From contig CBDFKB010000005.1 of assembly GCA_965248715.1 (NCBI GenBank), positions 1 to 64,000 on the forward strand: 64,000 nucleotides of DNA, written 5' to 3'. This document shows positions 8,837 through 16,842 of this stretch, one piece after another; position 1 is the first letter of the stretch, and every line of letters begins with the position of its first letter. The translations under genes and the position numbers were made by a program. This DNA is from CBDFKB01 sp965248715. GTDB lineage: Bacteria > Pseudomonadota > Alphaproteobacteria > Rhizobiales > Rhizobiaceae. The notes under the pieces are model-generated. The model saw nothing but the letters and a program-made list of their open reading frames with translations, was not told the origin of the DNA and did not search any database.

Positions 8837-9619
8837 ATGGATGCACCGGTGAAATTGTCGAGTAAACTGCTGTTTGATCCCAAAGGCAGGGTGCGTCATG
8901 GCTTTTTTTCGCGGATAAACGGCGGTTCATCCGGTCTTTATTCCGGCCTCAATGTCGGGCTCGGTTCTGGCGATGATCGCCAAAGCGTATTGGCAAACCG
9001 GGCTTTGGCGGTAGGCATGCTTGGCGCCGCCGCCCATTGTTTGGCTACCCCACACCAGGTTCATTCGAGCGACGCGGTGCGGGTCATCAAGCCGTGGCCG
9101 GATACCGAACGCCCGAAGGCCGACGCGGTGGTGACCGACCGGCCGGGAATTGCGCTCGGCGTGGTGACCGCCGATTGCGGCCCGGTATTGTTGGCTGACC
9201 ACGATGGCGGAGTGATTGCGGCGGCCCATGCCGGTTGGCGTGGCGCGATCGGTGGTGTGCTGGAAAACACGATTGCCGAGATGGAGGCATTGAGGGCCGA
9301 TCGCTCGAAGATCACCGCCGCACTTGGCCCAACCATCAGCCAGGCCAATTACGAGGTCGGCCCGGAATTTGTTGACAATCTGCTGCTACATGATGGTGAT
9401 AATGACCGTTACCTTGGTCCAGGACGGCGCGCTGGCCATGCGCAGTTTGACCTTGTCGGGTACATTGTCGACCGGCTAAAGCATGCCGGTGTGCGATCCG
9501 AAGCGATCAATCGCTGCACCTATGGAGAAAGCGATTTGTTCTTTTCCTACCGGCGCGCGACCCATCGCGGCGAGCCGGTTTACGGGCGCCAATTGTCGGC
9601 AATCATGATGGACGCCTGA
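8837..9619 (+). CDS. pgeF: YfiH/PgeF-family polyphenol oxidase-type protein
   Basis: 260 residues of the YfiH (laccase-domain) family. Metal-site histidines and cysteine are present in ATPHQVHSSDAVRV, VTADCGPVLLADHDGG and AAAHAGWRGAIGGV. In E. coli the homologue edits misincorporated residues in peptidoglycan precursors; purine nucleoside activities have also been reported for the family. It begins 89 bases after the GNAT gene and is followed by the M24 peptidase-like gene after 19 bases. Confidence 0.9.
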   Translation: MDAPVKLSSKLLFDPKGRVRHGFFSRINGGSSGLYSGLNVGLGSGDDRQSVLANRALAVGMLGAAAHCLATPHQVHSSDAVRVIKPWPDTERPKADAVVTDRPGIALGVVTADCGPVLLADHDGGVIAAAHAGWRGAIGGVLENTIAEMEALRADRSKITAALGPTISQANYEVGPEFVDNLLLHDGDNDRYLGPGRRAGHAQFDLVGYIVDRLKHAGVRSEAINRCTYGESDLFFSYRRATHRGEPVYGRQLSAIMMDA

Positions 9620-9638
9620 CAAAAATAAGGATGCAACC

Positions 9639-10790
9639 ATGGCACTGCACTTTTCGCTCCGTGAATTCGACGGTCGCTTGAACCGGTTGAAACTCCGCAT
9701 GGCCGAGCATAAACTCGACTGCGTGCTGCTGTTTGCCCAGGAGAGCATGTATTGGCTGACCGGCTACGACACGTTCGGCTACTGCTTCTTCCAGTGCTTG
9801 GTGGTTAAATCTGACGGCCAGATGGTGCTTTTGACCCGTGCGCCGGACCTGCGCCAAGCACGACACACTTCGAACATCGAAAACATCATCGTTTGGGAAG
9901 ACCGGGGCGACAGCGACCCGACCGGAACATTGCTGGATCTATTGCGCGAGATGGATTTGCTTAGCAGCAAAATCGGTGTCGAGTACGACACGGTCGGACT
10001 AAATGCTCGCTACGGAAAACTGCTCGGTGAAAAGCTGTCGACCCTTGCTGAACTGTCGGACGCTTCCGACATCGTTGCCAACTTGCGGGTGATAAAATCA
10101 CCGGCCGAGTTGGAACATACCAGGCGAGCCGGCCAATTGGCCGATCTGGCGCTCGATGCTGCAATCGCCGAGGCCAAGGCCGGCGCCGACGAGGGCGATA
10201 TTCTTGCTGCGATGCATGCCGCGACCTTTTCCGCCGGCGGTGATTATCCGGCAAATGAGTTCATCATCGGTTCCGGCCGCGACGCGCTATTGTGCCGTTA
10301 CAAATCCGGCCGCCGCAAATTGGACAAAAACGATCAGCTGACCTTGGAATGGGCTGGCACCTGGGCGCATTATCATGCAGCCATGATGCGCACCCTAATT
10401 GTCGGCAAGCCCAGCGCCCGCCATCTCGAGTTATACCAGGCAGCCCATGATGCCCTCTTGGCAGTGCGGGAGGCGATGCAAGTCGGCAACCGTTTTGCCG
10501 ACATGTTCGACGCCCATGCCGATACCCTCGACAAAGCCGGTCTGGCACACCATCGGCTAAATGCGTGCGGATATTCGCTGGGCGCCACATTTACGCCGTG
10601 CTGGATGGACCCGCCGATGATGTATGCCGGCAATGAGCGTTTGATCGAAGCGGGCATGGTGCTGTTTACCCACATGATTATTGCCGACAGCGACGCCGAG
10701 ACCGCCATGACCCTGGGGCTTAGTTATATTACCACCGAGGACGGTCCCGAACCATTGTCGCAACACAATCTGGAACTAATTGTGCGTTGA
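9639..10790 (+). CDS. M24-family (Xaa-Pro dipeptidase/creatinase-like) protein with altered metal site
   Basis: 383 residues with the creatinase N-terminal domain (about 10-145, with SMYWLTGYDTFGYCFFQ) and the pita-bread C-terminal domain (about 155-380). In active metallopeptidases the first metal ligands lie in a D-x(10)-D pattern; here the equivalent stretch reads TLEWAGTWAHYHAAMMRT, so the first Asp is Glu and the second is Ala. This suggests a metal-independent creatinase-like hydrolase or an altered peptidase. It follows pgeF closely. The substrate cannot be assigned. Confidence 0.82.
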   Translation: MALHFSLREFDGRLNRLKLRMAEHKLDCVLLFAQESMYWLTGYDTFGYCFFQCLVVKSDGQMVLLTRAPDLRQARHTSNIENIIVWEDRGDSDPTGTLLDLLREMDLLSSKIGVEYDTVGLNARYGKLLGEKLSTLAELSDASDIVANLRVIKSPAELEHTRRAGQLADLALDAAIAEAKAGADEGDILAAMHAATFSAGGDYPANEFIIGSGRDALLCRYKSGRRKLDKNDQLTLEWAGTWAHYHAAMMRTLIVGKPSARHLELYQAAHDALLAVREAMQVGNRFADMFDAHADTLDKAGLAHHRLNACGYSLGATFTPCWMDPPMMYAGNERLIEAGMVLFTHMIIADSDAETAMTLGLSYITTEDGPEPLSQHNLELIVR

Positions 10791-10836
10791 CAACGGTCTG
10801 GATGCATGTTTCCGCATGACAATGCTTGAGATAATC

Positions 10837-11433
10837 ATGTTGCGGCGCTTGACGCTGATTGCAATCGCGTCGGCCGTGTTGGTGGCATGCAATGCCAATT
10901 CGCTTGGCGAAGGCGTTGGCGGGCCGGTCGCCGTGCAAAATTCTACTACTCCGGTGCCATCCAACAATGTTGGCGCTACGTCGACTGACGAGCCGGTTCC
11001 CGTCGCCAGCTTAAATCCTACCGGCGTGCAATCGGCCGCCGCGCAAAACATCGACATCGCCGCCGACGCGGTTCGGGTCGCATTCTTGCCGGTAATTGGC
11101 GTGCCGCAGTCGGCAGCCAACAGCCTGTTTCGCCGGCTTTCCGAAAAGGCCGGGCAGTCGGGCATTCAATTGGCTACCACCGGACAAACCGATACCAAAT
11201 ATCATCTCAAGGGTTTCTTTTCACCGGTCGATGACGGCAGTGGAACGATCCTAACCTATATCTGGGATGTGCGTGATCCTTCTGGGCGCCTGTTACACCG
11301 CATCAGTGGTCAGGAACGCGGCGCCGGTCGCGGCAGCGATCCGTGGCGCGCGGTGGATGACAAAATGCTGACCAGCGTTGCCGACCGCACGGTTGAGGAT
11401 CTGAAAAGCTGGCTAGACCAGGCGAAAAGCTAG
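10837..11433 (+). CDS. Predicted lipoprotein of unknown function
   Basis: 198 residues from the ATG at 10837. The signal peptide MLRRLTLIAIASAVLVAC ends in a lipobox (LVAC), so it should be processed by Lgt and LspA. A low-complexity linker rich in Pro, Thr and Asn (about residues 19-65) leads to a compact domain with KYHLKGFFSPVDDGSGT and YIWDVRDPSGRLLHRISGQE, a pattern seen in small alphaproteobacterial outer-membrane lipoproteins. An upstream frame start at 10780 would place residues before the signal peptide and is unlikely. Confidence 0.75.
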   Translation: MLRRLTLIAIASAVLVACNANSLGEGVGGPVAVQNSTTPVPSNNVGATSTDEPVPVASLNPTGVQSAAAQNIDIAADAVRVAFLPVIGVPQSAANSLFRRLSEKAGQSGIQLATTGQTDTKYHLKGFFSPVDDGSGTILTYIWDVRDPSGRLLHRISGQERGAGRGSDPWRAVDDKMLTSVADRTVEDLKSWLDQAKS

Positions 11434-11442
11434 GACCCAGAA

Positions 11443-11508
11443 CGTGTCACATCTAGGGCGTGTCATTTTCCCAAAACCGGTACCCACTTTTGGGTGACAC
11501 TCTCTAGG
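11443..11508. repeat. Rhizobiales-type palindromic intergenic repeat, single copy
   Basis: The stretch contains CCCAAAACCGGTACCCACTT followed by TTGGGTGACAC, a self-complementary unit belonging to the same family as the array at 25197-26030. It directly follows the lipoprotein gene. The sequence from here to prs (about 590 bases) otherwise holds only the two CTAG-bounded palindromes; no gene is convincing. Confidence 0.65.
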
Positions 11509-11780
11509 GCCTGCAGACGAATTCGAATTCATCAAAAGCCCTAAACGCAGATACCGCGATTGTCGCAAATTGAGCACTTCTAAAAACCCTTCTTTTGGGT
11601 CCTGGGAGCAATTTTTCGTTTTTTGCGTTCCTCAAATATTTCAACATATTATCCGGTACTCGAAACTTCAAAATCACACCCAGCCCAACAAAATCGAGGA
11701 TTTTTAGAGGCACTCTATTGTGAATCATTGCCGCCACACACCATCTGCCGATTGCGGCCCTTGTTGCCATCGCCTATAGA

Positions 11781-11857
11781 CTAGTGGTTCGATTCCAACA
11801 TTTGCGTCCCGTTGCAACACTGTGGTTTGCAAATGTTGGAATCAAAAGAACCACTAG
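11781..11857. repeat. CTAG-bounded palindromic element, type A
   Basis: A 77-base element begins CTAGTGGTTCGATTCCAACA and ends with the near-perfect complement terminating CCACTAG. A degraded half copy (GCAAATGTTGCAATCGAACC) is visible upstream of ychF near 14794. Size and termini suggest a miniature inverted-repeat element or a REP-like sequence. Confidence 0.65.
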
Positions 11858-11870
11858 CAAGATATTGAAT

Positions 11871-11949
11871 CTAGTGGAATTTTTAAATTTGACATTTGAC
11901 AAACTACGAAGTCGCAAATCGGTACCAAATGTTAAATTCATTCCACTAG
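11871..11949. repeat. CTAG-bounded palindromic element, type B, copy 1
   Basis: A 79-base element from CTAGTGGAATTTTTAAATTT to TTCATTCCACTAG, with internal complementary TTTGACATTTG/CAAATGTTAAA tracts. A second copy in the opposite sense lies at 22713-22798. It is 13 bases from the type A element and 74 bases upstream of prs. Confidence 0.7.
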
Positions 11950-12023
11950 GTGGTGGAACCAACGATGGGGTATGTTCCGCCAATCGCTATCTGACTGTCA
12001 ACTCCCATGCGAAAAATCGCGTC

Positions 12024-12956
12024 ATGAAGCTATTTGCCGGCAATTCCAATCAACTGCTTTCAGAGGAAATTTCCGACTATCTGCAATTGCCAATCGCCAA
12101 GGCCAATGTGCGCCGATTTGCCGATCAGGAGATCTTTCTCGAAATCCTCGAAAACGTACGTGGCGAGGATTGCTTTATCGTGCAGTCGACGTCGTTTCCT
12201 GCCAACGATCATTTGATGGAATTACTGATCATGATCGATGCATTGCGACGTTCATCCGCCAGACGGATCAATGCGGTCATTCCTTATTTCGGTTACGCCA
12301 GGCAGGACCGCAAACCTGGCCCGCGCACACCGATTTCTGCGAAGCTGGTTGCAAACTTGGTAGTCGAAGCCGGTGCCCACCGCGTACTTACCCTCGACCT
12401 GCACGCGGCCCAGATCCAAGGTTTCTTTGATATCCCGACCGACAATCTGTTCGCCGGCCCGTGGCTCGCCCGCGATATCAGGGCGAATTACGATCTCGGC
12501 AATCTAGTTGTCGTGTCGCCAGATGTTGGTGGTGTTGTGCGGGCCCGCGCACTTGCCAAGAAGATCGACCGGCCGTTGGCGATTGTCGACAAACGCCGCG
12601 ATCAGCCTGGCCACTCAGAGGTGATGAATGTGATCGGCGAAATCAAAGGCAGCGACTGTATTTTGGTGGACGACATTGTCGATTCAGGCGGCACCTTATG
12701 CAATGCCGCCGACGCACTGCTGGAAAAAGGCGCCCTCAGCGTGACCGCCTACATTACCCACGGGGTCTTGTCCGGCGATGCGGTGGCTAGAGTTACGTCA
12801 TCGAAATTGCGCGAATTGGTAATCACCAATTCGATCGAACCGACCAAGGAGGTGCGCGATGCCAAAAATATTCGGGTCTATTCCACCGCCGAGCTGATCG
12901 GCGAGGCTATACGCCGAACCTCGATGGAACAATCGGTATCGAGCCTGTTTCACTAA
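12024..12956 (+). CDS. prs: Ribose-phosphate pyrophosphokinase
   Basis: 310 residues from the ATG at 12024, the usual length. Family signatures include the opening MKLFAGNSNQLLSEEI, the catalytic VIPYFGYARQDRK, the Mg/ribose site VDDIVDSGGTLCNAADAL and the C-terminal RVYSTAELIGEAI. It makes PRPP from ribose-5-phosphate and ATP for nucleotide, histidine and tryptophan synthesis. The upstream in-frame extension covers the palindromic elements and is not coding. The order prs-rplY-pth-ychF is a conserved alphaproteobacterial cluster. Confidence 0.95.
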   Translation: MKLFAGNSNQLLSEEISDYLQLPIAKANVRRFADQEIFLEILENVRGEDCFIVQSTSFPANDHLMELLIMIDALRRSSARRINAVIPYFGYARQDRKPGPRTPISAKLVANLVVEAGAHRVLTLDLHAAQIQGFFDIPTDNLFAGPWLARDIRANYDLGNLVVVSPDVGGVVRARALAKKIDRPLAIVDKRRDQPGHSEVMNVIGEIKGSDCILVDDIVDSGGTLCNAADALLEKGALSVTAYITHGVLSGDAVARVTSSKLRELVITNSIEPTKEVRDAKNIRVYSTAELIGEAIRRTSMEQSVSSLFH

Positions 12957-13223
12957 GCGGCCCGGTGATCTGGAGCCTGGTCCGTGGGGAAATTTCCTGC
13001 CGCCTGCCGCTCCCCGCAAAGAACTGCGCCTGCGCTTGCCAAGGGAGGCGCTGTGTTCTATAGCCACCCGGTTCGCGCCAGACACCCTTGGAGGCAGCGC
13101 GAATCCGGCCCCGACGTTTCGTTTGTTTTGACCACCGCACCGCCAATGTGGTTGCGATTGGTCAAACTTTAATTGCCAATTCGCTGTCGGGATCGGGCCA
13201 CCATTTGAGACAAAGGACACGTT

Positions 13224-13893
13224 ATGAGCCAGGATATCACGCTCACGGCACATGCGCGCGAACGGGTAGGCAAGGGGGCCTCTCGTGCACTTCGGCGCGA
13301 AGGCTTGGTGCCAGCGATCATTTACGGCGACAAGAAGGACCCGCTTCCGGTCGCCCTGCCCTACAAGGAACTGTCGATTTTGCTGCACAGCGGCGGCTTT
13401 TTGACAACGGTTTTCAACCTTGACGTCGATGGCAAAACCCATCGCGTGTTGCCCAAAGACTACCAACTCGAACCGGTGCGCGATTTCATCGCCCATGTTG
13501 ATTTTTTTGCGCATCAGCCGCGATGCGGTGGTAACGGTGGAAATTCCGGTTGTGTTCATCAACGAAGATACCTCACCCGGCCTTGTTCGCGGTGGGGTTC
13601 TTAACGTTGTGCGCTATACCATTGAATTAACTTGTCCAGCCGAATCCATTCCAGAAAACCTGACCGCTGATCTTGCTGGCCTCGACATTGGCGATTCACT
13701 GCACATTTCTGCGTTCGAAATACCTGAAGGCGCCACCTTGACCATTTCCGACCGTGACTTCACCGTCGCCACGATCGCCGCACCGGCGGTTCTGGTTGAT
13801 GATGAGGATGAAGATACGGACGAAACCGTCGAAGGCATGGAAGGCGAAGAAGGCGAAGGCGAAGAAGGCGAAGACGAAGGCACCGAGGAATAG
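13224..13893 (+). pseudogene. rplY: 50S ribosomal protein L25/Ctc, split by a +1 frameshift
   Basis: The first frame gives MSQDITLTAHARERVGKGAS through PVRDFIAHVDF, a perfect L25 start. The rest (LRISRDAVVTVEIPVVF onward, with the acidic C-terminal tail) continues in the +1 frame. The break is in a run of seven T at 13502-13508; with six T the protein is continuous and about 222 residues long. It may be a sequencing error, a genuine mutation, or corrected by slippage on the T run. L25 binds 5S rRNA, and the Ctc form carries the extra C-terminal domain seen here. The position between prs and pth is canonical. Confidence 0.85.
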
Positions 13894-13937
13894 TTCTCGG
13901 CGTTTGTTCACTAGGACAGTTTCGCGTTTCTTTGAAC

Positions 13938-14011
13938 CGATAGACTGCTCTATCTATTTGTTTTGACGCACAGTTTTTCGAAAACTGGTTCCCATTTTTC
14001 GGATTGTGCGC
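13938..14011. repeat. Palindromic intergenic repeat, single copy
   Basis: Contains CTATCTATTTGTTTTGACGC, then AAAACTGGTTCCCATTTTTC and GGATTGTGCGCTA. The same module occurs inside the 16 kb repeat cluster and is related to the 25 kb array. It separates rplY from pth. Confidence 0.65.
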
Positions 14012-14031
14012 TACTTCCAAAGGACTGGGTG

Positions 14032-14739
14032 ATGCACGTCATCGCCGGGCTTGGCAATCCGGGAAAAGAATATGCGCGCCACCGCCACAATATTGGATTT
14101 GTGGCGGTGGATGCCATTCATGGCGCCGGAAATTTTGCCCCATGGCGCGAAAAGTTCAAGGCGCTGGTCGCCGAGGGGCGGCTTGCCGGCGACAAGGCGA
14201 TCTTGATCAAACCGATGAATTCTATGAACCGTTCAGGCGAGGCAATTGGCCCGGCGATGCGGTTCTACAAACTCGATTGCGAGCATTTAACCGTGATCTA
14301 TGACGAACTCGACCTGCCGTCGGGCCGGTTCAAGGTGCGTGACGGTGGCGGCAACAATGGCCACAACGGGCTGAAATCGATTGATGCCCATGTGGGCAAA
14401 ACCTACCGAAAATTGCGCCTCGGCATCGGCCATCCAGGCGACAAGGCGCGGGTTAATTCCCACGTATTGGGCAATTTTTCCCGCGCCGACCAAGACTGGC
14501 TCGACCCGCTTGTTGACGCGATCGCCATCAACGCCCGGTTGCTGGTTGCCGATGACCCATCGCAGTTTATGAACAAGGTGCATGGGGCGCTGCCGAAAAT
14601 CGAAAAACCACCGACTGCAAATCCGGCTGGCAAAGGCAAATCGCACATCCACCAGGCCAAGAAGCCCGGCAAACCGAAGGCAGAGCCTACCGGGCCATTG
14701 GCAGCGATGTTGAAGAAACTGTTCGGTGGCGATGATTGA
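14032..14739 (+). CDS. pth: Peptidyl-tRNA hydrolase
   Basis: 235 residues from the ATG at 14032. The opening MHVIAGLGNPGKEYARHRHN contains the conserved Asn and catalytic His, and LKSIDAHVGKTYRKLRLGIG and VLGNFSRADQ are further Pth signatures. The C-terminus is extended by about 40 basic, Pro/Lys-rich residues, as in other alphaproteobacteria. The enzyme releases tRNA from prematurely dropped peptidyl-tRNA. An upstream frame start at 13963 lies in the repeat and is rejected. Confidence 0.95.
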   Translation: MHVIAGLGNPGKEYARHRHNIGFVAVDAIHGAGNFAPWREKFKALVAEGRLAGDKAILIKPMNSMNRSGEAIGPAMRFYKLDCEHLTVIYDELDLPSGRFKVRDGGGNNGHNGLKSIDAHVGKTYRKLRLGIGHPGDKARVNSHVLGNFSRADQDWLDPLVDAIAINARLLVADDPSQFMNKVHGALPKIEKPPTANPAGKGKSHIHQAKKPGKPKAEPTGPLAAMLKKLFGGDD

Positions 14740-14850
14740 TTTGGCGACAAATAACCCAATCATTGCCGGTCGCATTTAGGCTTTCGCAACAGGCGCAAAT
14801 GTTGCAATCGAACCACAAGCAAAATAATTCAAACCTGGGACCAAACAGAA

Positions 14851-15954
14851 ATGGGCTTTCGATGTGGTATTGTCGGTCTGCCGAATGTGGGCAAATCGAC
14901 CTTGTTTAACGCGGTCACCAAGACCGCCGCCGCGCAGGCGGCAAATTATCCGTTCTGCACCATTGAGCCGAACACCGGCGAGGTGGCGGTGCCTGATCCG
15001 CGTTTGGCGCGCATTTCCGCAATCGCCAAATCGAAGGAGACCCTGGCGACCCGGATTTCTTTCGTCGACATCGCCGGGCTGGTTGCCGGCGCCTCGCGCG
15101 GCGAGGGTCTCGGCAATAAATTCCTCGCCAATATTCGCGAGGTCGATGCAATCGTCCATGTGCTGCGCTGTTTCGACGATGACGACATCACCCATGTGGC
15201 CGGAAAAATCGATCCCCTGGCCGATGCCGAAACCATCGAAACCGAACTGATGCTGGCCGATCTGGACAGCCTGGAGCGGCGTGCCGAACCGATGCGCAAG
15301 CGTGCCGCTGCCCGCGACAAGGAAGCGGTATTGGGGTTGCCGGTAGTCGACGCGGCGCTGGCATTGTTGCGCGAGGGTAAGCCGGTGCGCCGGCTGCGCG
15401 AAACCTTGAGCGCTGAGGACCGGCGGATTTTGCGCGGCCTGCATCTGTTGACCGCCAAACCGGTGCTTTTTGTGTGCAATGTGGCCGAGGCGGACGCTGC
15501 CGCCGGCAACCATCATTGCCGCGCTGTGGAGGCGATGGCCGGGCAAGAAAACGCCGGTGTGGTGGTGATCTCGGCCGCGATCGAAGAAGAAATCGCCCAA
15601 TTACCGGAAGACCAGCAGGCGGAATTTCTGGCCATCAACGGGCTTGAGGAATCAGGGCTCGATAAACTGATCCGCGCCGGCTACGCCCTGCTCGATCTGA
15701 TTACCTTTTTCACCGCCGGCCCCAAGGAAACCAGGGCCTGGACCGTGCGTGGCGGCGCCCGCGCGCCGCAAGCGGCAGGCGCCATTCACAGCGATTTCGA
15801 ACGCGGCTTTATCCGCGCGCAAACCATTGCTTACGATGATTTCATCGCGCTTGGCGGCGAGCAGGCGGCCAAGGAAGCCGGCAAGGCGCGCGACGAGGGC
15901 AAAGACTATGTGGTTCGCGACGGCGACGTTTTGCTGTTCAAATTCAACGTTTAA
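14851..15954 (+). CDS. ychF: Redox-regulated ATPase YchF (Obg-family P-loop protein)
   Basis: 367 residues, normal length. The P-loop GLPNVGKST, switch II DIAGLVAGASRGEGLGN, a coiled-coil middle and the C-terminal TGS-like domain (LITFFTAGPKETRAWTVRGG, ending DVLLFKFNV) are all present. YchF binds ATP rather than GTP and associates with ribosomes. It completes the prs-rplY-pth-ychF cluster. A degraded type A palindrome half lies about 30-55 bases upstream. Confidence 0.95.
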   Translation: MGFRCGIVGLPNVGKSTLFNAVTKTAAAQAANYPFCTIEPNTGEVAVPDPRLARISAIAKSKETLATRISFVDIAGLVAGASRGEGLGNKFLANIREVDAIVHVLRCFDDDDITHVAGKIDPLADAETIETELMLADLDSLERRAEPMRKRAAARDKEAVLGLPVVDAALALLREGKPVRRLRETLSAEDRRILRGLHLLTAKPVLFVCNVAEADAAAGNHHCRAVEAMAGQENAGVVVISAAIEEEIAQLPEDQQAEFLAINGLEESGLDKLIRAGYALLDLITFFTAGPKETRAWTVRGGARAPQAAGAIHSDFERGFIRAQTIAYDDFIALGGEQAAKEAGKARDEGKDYVVRDGDVLLFKFNV

Positions 15955-15960
15955 TGGGTA

Positions 15961-16810
15961 GTGAACCTAATTTGCTTGCCTTGTGGGAAAGAAAGCCGGC
16001 TTTTTGATTTGGCGCTGGCAAAATTATTAGCACGGTGGTGGGGGCAGGTCTCGCCCCGTCATCCTTGGCCACCGTGCCAAGGCATAGCGACCCTCACCCC
16101 GTCATCCTTGGCCGCCGTGCCAAGGCATAGCGACCCTCACCCCCGTCATCCTTGGCCGCCGTGCCAAGGCATAGCGACCCTCACCCCCGTCATCCTTGGC
16201 CGCCCCTCACACCGTCATCCTTGGCCACCGTGCCAAGGATCCAGCATAGTAAGTGGCGAAGCCGCAACATCGTGCTCTATCTATTCGTTTTGTCGCACAA
16301 TTTTTCTGAAAACCGGCCACCACTTTTCAGATTGTGCGCTAGGCAGCACTGGATCCTTGGGCCGGTGCCCAAGGATGACGGAGTGTGGGGTTGCCAAGGA
16401 TGACGAAGTGGGTTGGCGACGGCAACGGTAGTGAATCTAATTTGCTTGCCTTGTGGGAAAGAAAGCCGGCTTTTTGATTTGGCGTTGGCAAAATCATTAG
16501 CACGGTGGTGGGGGCAGGTCTCACCCCCGTCATCCTTGGCCACCGTGCCAAGGCATGGCGACCCTCACCCCCGTCATCCTTGGCCACCGTGCCAAGGATC
16601 CAGCATAGTAAGTGGCGAAGCCGCAAAATCGTGCTTTATCTATTCGTTTTGTCGCGCAATTTTTCTGAAAACCGGCCGCCACTTTTCAGATTGTGCGCTA
16701 GGCAGCACTGGATCCTTGGGCCGGTGCCCAAGGATGACGGAGTGTGGGGTGCCCAAGGATGACGAAGGTGGGGTTGCCAAGGATGACGAAGTGTAGGTGC
16801 CCAAGGATGA
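15961..16810. repeat. Compound palindromic repeat cluster with an internal long duplication
   Basis: Two long direct copies start at about 15961 and 16430 with GCTTGCCTTGTGGGAAAGAA and share the order: CCGTCATCCTTGGCCACCGT units, GGATCCAGCATAGTAAG, a TTCTGAAAACCGGCC module, and the inverted partner CACTGGATCCTTGGGCCGG. The first copy has four to five tandem units of about 43 bases, the second has two. No gene is credible here although the region keeps open frames. Such palindromes are common between genes in Alphaproteobacteria. Confidence 0.8.
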
Positions 16811-16842
16811 CGAAGTGGGTTGCAATAGCTTGGTAAATCAAC

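Noticed and set aside
11504..11770. 88-residue minus-strand frame between the lipoprotein and prs genes
   Set aside because: Begins and ends in repeat-bearing intergenic DNA with no motif or start signal.
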